Of a stretch of 64,000 nucleotides of DNA, positions 1 to 10,680 are shown one piece after another. The stretch is from an uncultured Acidobacteriota bacterium (GTDB lineage Bacteria; Acidobacteriota; Terriglobia; Bryobacterales; Bryobacteraceae), in NCBI GenBank assembly GCA_902826605.1, contig CADEFM010000018.1, positions 1-64,000 of the forward strand. The letters run 5' to 3'. The notes beneath the pieces are model-generated. The model made no database searches. It saw nothing but the letters and a program-made list of their open reading frames with translations, and was not told the DNA's origin. Position 1 is the stretch's first letter. Each line of letters starts with the position of its first letter. Made by a program: the position numbers and the translations under genes.

Positions 1-685
<685 letters not shown>

Positions 686-761
686 GGGGCTGTAGCTCAG
701 CTGGGAGAGCGCCTGATTTGCATTCAGGAGGTCGCCGGTTCGATCCCGACCAGCTCCACCA
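686..761 (+). tRNA. tRNA-Ala (anticodon TGC)
   Basis: The gene is 76 nt with an encoded CCA end. The acceptor stem pairs GGGGCTG (686-692) with CAGCTCC (751-757), followed by discriminator A and CCA. The D arm GCTC/GAGC, the anticodon stem CCTGA/TCAGG with loop TTTGCAT (anticodon TGC at 719-721) and the T arm with TTCGATC are all present. It sits in the 16S-23S spacer, the usual place for this tRNA. Confidence 0.97.
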
Positions 762-782
762 GTATCCCGGTAAAACAACCCC

Positions 783-859
783 GGGCCTGTAGCTCAGTTG
801 GCTAGAGCGCACCCCTGATAAGGGTGAGGTCGATAGTTCGATTCTATCCAGGCCCACCA
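783..859 (+). tRNA. tRNA-Ile (anticodon GAT)
   Basis: The gene is 77 nt with an encoded CCA end. The acceptor stem pairs GGGCCTG (783-789) with CAGGCCC (849-855). The anticodon stem CACCC/GGGTG encloses loop CTGATAA with anticodon GAT at 817-819. It lies 21 nt after tRNA-Ala, so the spacer order is Ala then Ile, the reverse of the Ile-Ala order in the well-known enterobacterial and Bacillus operons. Confidence 0.97.
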
Positions 860-941
860 AAATCCAAAAAACTCAGATATCCGCGGGCGTCGCAGTGTTT
901 TAGTGATCAATGTGACGCGTGCAGATGGCTGAGAAGCGATC

Positions 942-960
942 GAGATCTTTGAAAATTGAA
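942..960 (+). promoter_or_regulatory. boxA-like antitermination element in the spacer
   Basis: The segment GAGATCTTTGAAAATTGAA resembles the boxA elements found in rRNA leaders and spacers (core CTTT followed by an A-rich run). In well-studied bacteria boxA recruits NusB/S10 to prevent premature termination. It lies about 180 nt before 23S. The call rests on similarity only. Confidence 0.45.
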
Positions 961-971
961 TATTGACGGGC
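957..971 (+). other. 5' arm of the pre-23S processing stem
   Basis: TGAATATTGACGGGC (957-971) is perfectly complementary to 4208-4222 downstream of 23S. The 15-bp duplex would loop out the whole 23S region, as expected for an RNase III-type precursor stem. A second, 23S-proximal stem is formed by about 1125-1148 with about 4093-4120, where TAAATTTTATGGTCAAGC has a near-perfect complement. Confidence 0.7.
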
Positions 972-1140
972 AACTACAAAGTTGCAAATGCCGCCAGGAG
1001 TCCTGCCTGGTCCGGCCCTTCGGGGTTGGGCTTGCGTGGGCGCCAAATATCTGGCGGCGGTAGCGCAAGAGAAGGGGTTCGGCTTCAGAAATGAAAATGA
1101 ACTACCTGTCTTAATACTCTGTGTCTAGAGTAAATTTTAT

Positions 1141-4101
<2,961 letters not shown>

Positions 4102-4271
4102 AAAATTTTACTGTGGATTCAGAGTAAAGCGTCAAGCAATTTTGTAGCGCACGATTCGAGAGCGCACAGCCGAAAGGCGTTGTGCGCGAATCAAAAGATA
4201 GTGGCAAGCCCGTCAATATTCAGTTTCAAGGAGCCCTGACTTTTAGAGGGGGCTTCTTGAGTCAAAACAAT
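4102..4271 (+). other. 23S-5S internal spacer with processing stems
   Basis: This spacer has no gene. It holds the 3' arms of the two pre-23S stems (about 4093-4120 and 4208-4222), a hairpin at about 4151-4193 (GATTCG...GCGCAC with GTGCGC...GAATC), and another at about 4226-4261 (TCAAGGAGCCC with GGGGCTTCTTGA). Confidence 0.65.
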
Positions 4272-4389
<118 letters not shown>

Positions 4390-4400
4390 TAATTCACGCG

Positions 4401-4430
4401 AGAGCCCCGGCAACGGGGCTCTTCGCTTTT
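4401..4430 (+). terminator. Rho-independent terminator of the rRNA operon
   Basis: AGAGCCCCG (4401-4409) and CGGGGCTCT (4414-4422) form a perfect 9-bp stem with a 4-nt loop, followed by TCGCTTTT. The T tract is interrupted, but the position 12 nt after 5S fits the end of the rrn transcript. Confidence 0.75.
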
Positions 4431-4509
4431 GCGGGCGTACGATTCCAGATTAGAAGGAGATATCTGGGTCCCAGAGACTTAAGTTCTGTGGGAAAGGTAT
4501 CAGAAGAGA

Positions 4510-6934
4510 ATGGCCAGAAAACGAAAAGGCAATCGCGGCAAGCCAGACGACTACTTTCAGGCGGGACCGATTGAATTCGCACGTTTCGGAAAGATTGTTG
4601 TCGGTCGATCTAACGCAAGCGTTGACGAATTTAAGATGATGCAGGCTGGTTTGTCAGATCACTTACCGACGGTCGTTGCCGAAATTGATACACTTGTGAC
4701 CAAGATTGCGAGTCGCGTCGTGCGCTTCGCTCCCGAGCAGCTACTGCTTCGCGCGTGGTGGCAATTCGCCGCACGTTCCATCGGCCCTCATACAAAGCCA
4801 GACGCGTTAGATGCTGCTCTGCGCGTGATCGAATATGTCCAGAGCGTGATCGCGTCTGTTAAACCTGGAACGGTGCCAGCTACAGAACTGACCGAGGAAG
4901 ATCTAGTCGGCCTAACTGAGGACATAACAACTCTCTTCAGGCGTGTCTCGACCGAATACCAGTTTTCGTCGACGGCAAATCGGAGAGCCCAAGATCCAAA
5001 CATCAATATGGGTCTGGAAGAGTTTCGATTCAGGGCTGAGATTTTTTGGGTGAATGTGCGCGGTAAGCGTTATCAAATCCACGAGCGACAAGCGCTTATC
5101 GACGTGCTGACGCCTCATTCGGAAGTGTTAGTCAGACAGTTTGGCCTTGATGTGAGTGGGCTCGTCTCGGCGCTCGATAAAATCCTGGCGAAGCTCACGC
5201 ACGGCCTCGGCGACGCTTTTCAAGAAATGGAAGCCTTACGGGCGGAAACATCGGAACGCTTGGCCAAGCTCGCCGCGAAGTCAGGCTCAGTCGACATCGG
5301 AAAGCTTCGTGACAAGCTCTTCGAGGATTCAGATCTCGCATCCAGGCGGGATCGGGTAGTTGGCGAGATGTTCGGACTAGACTTGTTCGACGTCCAGAAG
5401 GTTACCGGTCTCCCCAAAGTCCTTCTCGACGAGCTCACGTGGTCGCCTGGCGAAGACGAAGAAGTTCTTTGCTCCAGGAGAATTTTGCGGATGGCCCCTT
5501 CGCGTTTGGCCAACAATGAAGCGCCCATTCATCAGATTGAATGCGCGGGTCTTTTGCTTTAATATGTTCGCGCTGTTTGACAACTTCTACCGCGTTCTTC
5601 AGCGCGTGATTTTTCGATTGGAACCGAGCTACAAGCAGACATGGAATAATCGCCAGCAGGCTGTCTCCGAAGAGTTACCCTTGATATACCTCAAACGGCT
5701 GCTGCCGGGTGCGCAGGTTTTTGGGCCGGTCTATTATCGATGGAAAGCAGCTGGCGGCGCCATCGAGTGGTGCGAAACTGATGCGCTGGTTATCTACGAT
5801 GATCATCTCTTTGTAGTTGAGGTCAAAGCTGGAGCATTTACCTATACCTCACCCGCCACAGATCTCCCCTCGCACGTCGCTTCGTTGCGTAATCTGGTTC
5901 TCAATCCCGCCTCACAGGCAAACCGCTTCATTGACTATTTAGAGAGTGCCCCCGAAGTAACGATCTTTGATTGTGCTCATATAGAGATTGACAAACTACG
6001 CCGCCCGAACTTTCGACATATCACGCCTTGCGCCGTAACGCTCGATCCATTCACTGAACTCGCTGCGCGTTCTAACCACCTCAGGAAGGTTGGTATCGAC
6101 GTAGGGCAGCGAGAAGTGTGGGCAGTATCGATTGATGATTTGCGTGTATTCGCCGATCTCATTGACAACCCTTTGGTTTTCCTTCATTTTGTGGAGCAAC
6201 GTATGCACGCAGCCGGATCTAATGTCGTCGACCTCGATGACGAAATGGACCATCTCGGGTTATACCTCACGAAGAACGACTATACGCGGTTTGCGGCCAA
6301 ATTGGTAGGCCGACGTCCGAGCAAACTAACGCTAAATGGATACCGCGCGCCAATCGATGAATACTACGGGGCGATCGGTAGGGGCGAATCGGCAGTGGCA
6401 CCCACGCAAGGGATGCCGGTGCGTTTAGCCGAGGTCATTCGATTTTTGGCAGGCTCAAACATCAAAGATCGATCCGCACTTGCCAGCATGCTTCTCGATG
6501 CGGGGAGCGAATTTCGTAACAAGCTTTCAGAAGCGATAGAACAGCGACTTCGTGAGCATCGCGAATTGAAGCGTACGCTCCCGCTATCGACTTACGGCGA
6601 CATGAAGTTTACATTATTTTGTTGGTCACAGTTAGTACCGCGCCAAGCTGCTGCCGCAGTGGAACATACGCAGGTGGTAATGGCCGCCAATGACGAAGAT
6701 CGTCGCCCATTATTGGAACTTGAGTATACTGCCGAAGGGACGCTAGGAGCCGTTCACTGGCAGCATGTCGGTTTGGCCGGGCTGTCCCAGGCCGAGCTTA
6801 ACCGACTGCGCGTGGCTGGATCCGCGCTTCGCAAACGGCGGGTATCGGGTGTTCGAAAAGAACACAGGATGGGGCGGAACGAACCATGTCCGTGTGGGAG
6901 CGGGCGCAAATACAAACGCTGCTGTCATCCATAA
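4510..6934 (+). pseudogene. PD-(D/E)XK nuclease-like protein with C-terminal SEC-C motif, split by a +1 frameshift
   Basis: Two overlapping frames form one protein. Frame 1 (4510-5562) starts at an ATG and reads sensibly to about residue 318 (…GEDEE). The protein-like reading then continues in the next frame from about 5465 (FFAPGEFCGWPLR…) to 6934. Removing one base near 5464 gives a single protein of about 808 aa. The N-terminal 300 residues are helical and unrecognised. The middle contains E-T-D-A-L-V-I-Y, then V-V-E-V-K, the D…ExK core of PD-(D/E)XK nucleases, NERD-like. The C-terminus ends in a SEC-C zinc motif (CPCGSGRKYKRCC). Nuclease activity is inferred, not shown. The break could be true decay, programmed +1 frameshifting or a sequencing error. 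It lies directly downstream of the rRNA operon. Confidence 0.7.
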
Positions 6935-7169
6935 CGACAAGACATTTGTGAGTGGCGAAATAGTCTACGGGTCCGGATTCCTTGAAAACGCTGCCGTTGT
7001 ATTCGGCGCCGGCGGGGAGAGAAGTTGTTTGCGAAGCAGAGGTCTGGATTGGATCGGCGAGGCGTTTGTTCGGGAGTGCTTGTCTTGCCATGCTCGCGAG
7101 TTGCTAATCAAAATGCGGCAGTCCGATGGTAAGATGATGGCTTGATGGATCGAGCGATGGAGGCGTAGC

Positions 7170-7448
7170 GTGAACGTCCAACTTACTCCTGAATTGGAAG
7201 AACTGGTTCAGAACAAAGTGCAGTCCGGCCGGTACCAGTCGGCGAGCGAAGTGGTGCGGGACGCGCTCCGGCTGTTGGAGCGGCACGACGAGGGGCGCGC
7301 GGCGGAGATCCGGGAATTGCGAAGCCGATTGGATCGGGGACTCGGCGAGGCGCGGCTCGGTAAGAGCACCGATGGCGAGAAGTTCATGCGGGGGATGCTC
7401 GCAGATCTCGACGCGGGCGGCCGCGATTTGAAACGCAAGGCTCGATGA
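7170..7448 (+). CDS. parD: ParD-like antitoxin
   Basis: This 92-aa protein begins at GTG with GGAGG eight bases upstream. The N-terminal half has the ribbon-helix-helix pattern of CopG/ParD antitoxins (MNVQLTPELEELVQNKV, then GRYQSASEVVRDALRLLE), which dimerises and binds the operator. The charged C-terminal part (about residues 45-92) is the expected toxin-wrapping segment. Its stop overlaps the start of the toxin gene by 4 nt (ATGA), so translation is coupled. It would neutralise the ParE-like toxin and autorepress the operon. The family call is secure; the exact ParD subtype is not. Confidence 0.88.
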   Translation: MNVQLTPELEELVQNKVQSGRYQSASEVVRDALRLLERHDEGRAAEIRELRSRLDRGLGEARLGKSTDGEKFMRGMLADLDAGGRDLKRKAR

Positions 7449-7756
7449 GCCGGTACCTCCTGACGCCGACGGCGCAAGAGGACTTGGCCGCCATTCGCGA
7501 CTATTACCTAGCAGAAGCTGGGGCTCGGATTGCTCGCCACATGCTGGTGGAATTCGTGGAAGCATTCCGATTCCTGGCGCGAACTCCCGGCGCGGGCCAC
7601 AAGCGGGAGGATCTGGCTGGGGAGCGTCCTGTGCTTTTCTGGCCACTGCGCGATTACGTGATCGCGTACACTCGGGAGCACGGCGAAACGCTCCAAATCG
7701 TGATGATTGCGCGAGGCAGCAGGGATATTCCATCAATTCTGGCTCGGCGAGGATAA
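7445..7756 (+). CDS. parE: ParE/RelE-superfamily toxin
   Basis: A 103-aa protein with the ParE pattern: SRYLLTPTAQEDLAAIRDYY at the N-terminus, a central AGHKREDLAG, then PVLFWPLRDYVIAYTRE and IVMIARGSRDIPSIL. ParE toxins poison DNA gyrase, whereas related RelE toxins cut mRNA. The REDL and Y-VIAY signatures favour ParE. The gene is coupled to the upstream antitoxin by an ATGA overlap and converges with the BrnTA pair 24 bp further on. Confidence 0.87.
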   Translation: MSRYLLTPTAQEDLAAIRDYYLAEAGARIARHMLVEFVEAFRFLARTPGAGHKREDLAGERPVLFWPLRDYVIAYTREHGETLQIVMIARGSRDIPSILARRG

Positions 7757-7780
7757 TTGTAATTGTACCCGCTCCTTCGT

Positions 7781-8023
7781 TTAGCCGAGTTTGCGGCGTT
7801 GCGAGGTGGAGGGGCGGACGGTTTTGGTGGTCGTTAAGACTTCGCGGAGGGCTTCGTTGACTGCTTCGTCGGTGGGGAAGGCCTTGTAGACTTCCGGGTC
7901 GAGTAGAACGATGTTGGTTCCGGCGCGGTAGCGCTTGGCGTATTTGCCTCGGACGCCGCCTTTCATTTTGGCGAAGTCGTATTCGGGGAGCATTTCGCTC
8001 GATTCCTTGTTAGCCTTCTTCAT
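7781..8023 (-). CDS. brnA: BrnA-type antitoxin
   Basis: An 80-aa protein with the segment SEMLPEYDFAKMKGGVRGKY, typical of small antitoxins paired with BrnT toxins, followed by a short putative ribbon-helix-helix (NIVLLDPEVYKAFPTDEAVNEALREVL). The start ATG (8021-8023) lies inside the end of the brnT reading frame, the compact overlap usual for brnTA. It should bind BrnT and the operator. The partner toxin is frameshifted here, so the antitoxin may be the only intact member. Confidence 0.72.
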   Translation of the reverse strand: MKKANKESSEMLPEYDFAKMKGGVRGKYAKRYRAGTNIVLLDPEVYKAFPTDEAVNEALREVLTTTKTVRPSTSQRRKLG

Positions 8024-8284
8024 AGAATTTTTGCTCTCGACGAGTGGCTCGGCGGGCGGTGATGATTCTTACTCCGCTGGCTTGATCGGAATGAACCACC
8101 ACCAGGATGCGGCCACGGCTCGACATGCCCACCGTACGAACCTGGGTTCGGCTGCGGTGGAGTGGTCCGTGTCCGGGAAGGTGGTTGAGAGAGAGTCTTT
8201 CAGCACCGTCGCAGCCTTATGAAAATCGATTCCGTGCTTTTTCCGGTTGGTGGCGGCCTTCCTGGCGTTCCACTTGAAAACCAC
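8010..8284 (-). pseudogene. brnT: BrnT-family toxin with a single-base deletion
   Basis: The 5' part (GTG start at 8284) reads FKWNARKAATNRKKHGIDF, the BrnT N-terminus, through TTFPDTDHS. After RFV, the frame derails near 8135. Adding one base restores TVGMSSRGRILVVVHS, IRIIT-like VRIITARRATRREQKFYEEG and a TAA at 8010-8012 that overlaps the brnA start. BrnT toxins are RelE-fold ribonucleases. The intact downstream frame, with no other stop, suggests a very recent mutation or an assembly error. An 'ACTATACT' -10-like stretch lies just upstream of the start. Confidence 0.75.
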
Positions 8285-8380
8285 ACTGCCAGTATAGTCG
8301 ATCGGGCATCACACGCTCTCCGGCCACGACGTTGTGTAGAGGAAGAAGCCGGCGCGGCGCTACCCGGTCCGGGTAGAAAT

Positions 8381-8749
8381 TCAGCGAGCAGGGGTGGGAG
8401 GGACTTCGGTCTTCTTCTCCTCATCTTCTTGACGCGTCAGAGGCACATGACGCCGATGCCAATTGATGGGTTCATCCAAGTCCAACCCGATCCGAAATGC
8501 ATTTCCGCTGGGCATGCAATAGGCGACTTTTCCGAACACACTCGCCGGCCCATCCCGGCGGACTCTCATCTCGACGCCGACAGACAAAAATACTGGACTG
8601 AGAATACACATGCCGGAGTCGGAGATATTCAGGATGGTTACGTCTCTCCACTCCAGAGACAAAGGGTTGAGGACTTGGAGGGCCGCTCGCTCGGAAGCGG
8701 AGGTTCGACGGTGACGGCGTCGCTCTGGATCTGGCACCGTTATGATCAT
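8381..8749 (-). CDS. PilZ-domain protein (cyclic-di-GMP receptor)
   Basis: A 122-aa protein that is essentially one PilZ domain. The c-di-GMP-binding arginines are in ERRRHRRTSASER (residues 9-21), and the second motif is seen as LNISDSGMCIL near residue 40, matching D/N-x-S-x-x-G. A beta-rich remainder (MRVRRDGPASVFGKVAY, FRIGLDLDEP) follows. PilZ proteins bind cyclic-di-GMP and pass the signal to partners in motility, exopolysaccharide or gene control. No partner domain is fused. An inverted repeat of TTGTTCTG lies 37-57 bp upstream of the start. A REC-GGDEF cyclase is encoded 2 kb away. Confidence 0.85.
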   Translation of the reverse strand: MIITVPDPERRRHRRTSASERAALQVLNPLSLEWRDVTILNISDSGMCILSPVFLSVGVEMRVRRDGPASVFGKVAYCMPSGNAFRIGLDLDEPINWHRRHVPLTRQEDEEKKTEVPPTPAR

Positions 8750-8785
8750 GCCCTAAACGGTGCACTGCGGCGAAAAACAATGAGT

Positions 8786-8879
8786 TTGTTCTGGTTTCAG
8801 AACAAGATGGACCTAATATCATGAAAATAATGATGTAGTACAAATGATATTACGGAAATAAAGCGCACGTTTTGTTCTG
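8786..8879. promoter_or_regulatory. Repeated TTGTTCTG half-sites upstream of the PilZ gene
   Basis: TTGTTCTG (8786-8793) and CAGAACAA (8798-8805) form a perfect 8-bp inverted repeat with a 4-nt spacer, and the same octamer recurs at 8872-8879. The region 8750-8996 is otherwise A+T-rich and gene-free. The layout fits a repressor or activator operator for the leftward PilZ gene. It could also be a small RNA hairpin. Confidence 0.4.
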
Positions 8880-8996
8880 AAAAGCTTAAAATTGGGTCGC
8901 GGTGTCAAATTGTTGCTGAGCACACGTCCATCCATGGAACGGGTGCGGCGACCTGATTTGTGCGTGGGCTTTGGTCCTACATGGTCGGCGCGGTGA

Positions 8997-9737
8997 TCAG
9001 ATGATTTCCGGCCAAGAGGCCGCGCGGAGGGATATTTCGGCGGTGGCGGCGATACGGTGCTTCTCTTCCTGCGTTAGAAGATCGGAGACTATGTTGTTGG
9101 AGTTGGAGGGGTCTGGGAGACTGGCGGTTGTGAAATCTGCCGCCAGATAAGTCAGGAGATTGATGAACGCGTTGGAGATGGACTGGCTGGGATTTATGGC
9201 TCGTATTACGGTTAATTCAAGTAGAAATGACGGAAAACGGAGAGCGTTGCGTTTTCGCCAGATTTTGAGGGCTCGGATTTCGTTGAGCAGAGCGCTGGTG
9301 CGGACGTGGCGGATTTGCTTTTCGATATCCGTTTGCAGCCAGGTGTTGTGACGCTGCTGCCAGAGAGTATGCGTTGTCGAGTGGGCACGGCGGCGGGCGG
9401 GGACCAGGTCTATCGACGCGTTTTGAAATTGAATGCGGAGGGAGACGTTGCGGGGCCTCGGCAGGTAATCGCGGAAGTGAAGGGCTAGCGAGGTGTGGAT
9501 CGTGTTGAGAGCTCCGGGGGTGGTGGGCGAGAGACTCAGAAACAGGTCAACGTCACTGGTTCGAAGGGCGCTGCCTTTGGGATAGCTGCCGGAGAGCGTG
9601 ACTGATTCCAGATGGGGGCCGGCCCAGCGGCGGAGTAACGGGATTAGCTGGCGACGGAGACGGTGCGGAGTGTCGTCATCATCGAGCGCGCGGTACCGAT
9701 TGATTACGGCTTGGAGGTAGAGGTCTGGCGAGTTCAT
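8997..9737 (-). CDS. CD-NTase/OAS-like nucleotidyltransferase
   Basis: A 246-aa protein of the polymerase-beta nucleotidyltransferase superfamily. Residues 49-66 hold SGSYPKGSALRTSDVDLF: the G50-S51 helix turn and the metal-binding D62-x-D64. The third acidic residue is D110 in ASIDLVPAR. The following helices (EIRALKIWRKRN near 153-164 and FPSFLLELTVIRA near 168-180) match the helical core of OAS and bacterial CD-NTases, so a nucleotide-cyclising or oligomerising enzyme is favoured over a HEPN-partnered MNT antitoxin. The start ATG overlaps the stop of the upstream DUF6602-like gene by 4 nt, so the two form a coupled operon. The product and target are unknown. Confidence 0.8.
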   Translation of the reverse strand: MNSPDLYLQAVINRYRALDDDDTPHRLRRQLIPLLRRWAGPHLESVTLSGSYPKGSALRTSDVDLFLSLSPTTPGALNTIHTSLALHFRDYLPRPRNVSLRIQFQNASIDLVPARRRAHSTTHTLWQQRHNTWLQTDIEKQIRHVRTSALLNEIRALKIWRKRNALRFPSFLLELTVIRAINPSQSISNAFINLLTYLAADFTTASLPDPSNSNNIVSDLLTQEEKHRIAATAEISLRAASWPEII

Positions 9738-10468
9738 TGCTGGAATGAGCGGAGGGTGCGGCCGTATTCCATGAGATCGGCGGCGGGGGCGGTGCCTAGG
9801 GATCGGAGGCGATCGAGAAGACGGAGCATGAAGAAGATCAGGGACTCATCGGGGGTGGAGACGTGGATGTGAGGTTTGGGGAGGCTGAGCTGCTCGAAGG
9901 CTCCGTGCCGAAGGGAGCAGCCCAGGTCTATGTGGTGGAGTGTGTGGGATTTTCTAATGTTGCGTTCAAATGTTTGGGCGGACCAGACGGAGGTGGTGGC
10001 GAGGAGTCCGGCGAGTATGGGTTGGGGGTGGCGGAGGATGGGACTGCCGATGATGGGGGCGGAGGTGCGGCGAAGGGCTCGGACAGAGGCGGCCTTTTCG
10101 GCGGCGTCTCTCAGCCATTGGCGGGAGATGGTGGGTTTGACTTCGAAGACGGCGTAGACGCTTTCGGCGGGGATGTGCAGGCCAGAGGGATGTGGGAACA
10201 GCAGGGGCGCATAGAGATTGTCAAAGATGGCGATGTCGATCTGGCGGCTGCGGCGGCCATCGGCGTCGATTACGAAGGCGGGGGCGGAGCGGTAGCGCTG
10301 GGGGAGATAGCGGTTAAAGAGGTCGATCCAATGCTGTTCGGTGGCGGAGCCGTTGGCAGTGGGATGTTCGAAGACTCCGCTGGCGGCGAGGTTCGAAAGC
10401 ATTTGATGCTGGACGCGGAGGAAGACCTGGCGGAGATCGATGCGGCCGGTGTCTTTGTGGGCGCCCAT
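9734..10468 (-). CDS. DUF6602-like putative PD-(D/E)XK nuclease, partner of the nucleotidyltransferase
   Basis: A 244-aa protein from the ATG at 10468. An upstream TTG start (10573) is disfavoured because it sits in the T tract of a terminator and adds only a Pro/Ala-rich tail. Residues 20-45 (HQMLSNLA…GSATEQHW) and the pair RRSRQIDIAIFDN (D78) and YAVFEVKPT (E109, K111) match the layout of DUF6602 proteins and form a plausible E…D…ExK nuclease core. The gene is first in the operon and coupled to the nucleotidyltransferase by ATGA. The likely role is an effector controlled by a nucleotide signal, but no known effector family was recognised. The domain name is from memory of motif layout. Confidence 0.62.
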   Translation of the reverse strand: MGAHKDTGRIDLRQVFLRVQHQMLSNLAASGVFEHPTANGSATEQHWIDLFNRYLPQRYRSAPAFVIDADGRRSRQIDIAIFDNLYAPLLFPHPSGLHIPAESVYAVFEVKPTISRQWLRDAAEKAASVRALRRTSAPIIGSPILRHPQPILAGLLATTSVWSAQTFERNIRKSHTLHHIDLGCSLRHGAFEQLSLPKPHIHVSTPDESLIFFMLRLLDRLRSLGTAPAADLMEYGRTLRSFQQ

Positions 10469-10571
10469 GCTCGATTCGAAGGTAAGGGAATCGGCAGGGG
10501 ATGGCGGAGATGCGGGACCGGAAGGTGCTGCGGGGGCGGGGAAAAGAAATGAGATGGGAGTGTGATGGCCC

Positions 10572-10604
10572 AAAAACGAGAAGGGAAACGTTTCCGTTTC
10601 CCTT
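10572..10604 (-). terminator. Rho-independent terminator (leftward)
   Basis: On the minus strand AAGGGAAACG, loop GAAA, CGTTTCCCTT form a perfect 10-bp stem followed by CTCGTTTTT. It sits downstream of the diguanylate cyclase gene and about 100 bp upstream of the ATG chosen for the DUF6602-like gene, separating the two transcripts. A second hairpin (GGTCCCC/GGGGACC) lies at 10646-10667. Confidence 0.8.
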
Positions 10605-10680
10605 CGTCGCGTCGTTCGGGTTCAACTCTGTAATCGTGACTTAATGGTCCCCTTCGCTGCGGGGACCTTTAGTGTATCAC

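Noticed and set aside
6765..7145. 126-codon frame over the end of the SEC-C gene
   Set aside because: The first part is the SEC-C gene in another frame and the rest has no protein-like pattern.
9863..10552. Gly-rich 229-codon frame opposite the DUF6602-like gene
   Set aside because: Low-complexity shadow of the nuclease-like gene, whose motifs and coupling to the next gene are convincing.
10469..10573. TTG start adding 35 residues to the DUF6602-like protein
   Set aside because: It overlaps the T tract of a leftward terminator and encodes a Pro/Ala-rich tail; the ATG at 10468 is preferred.
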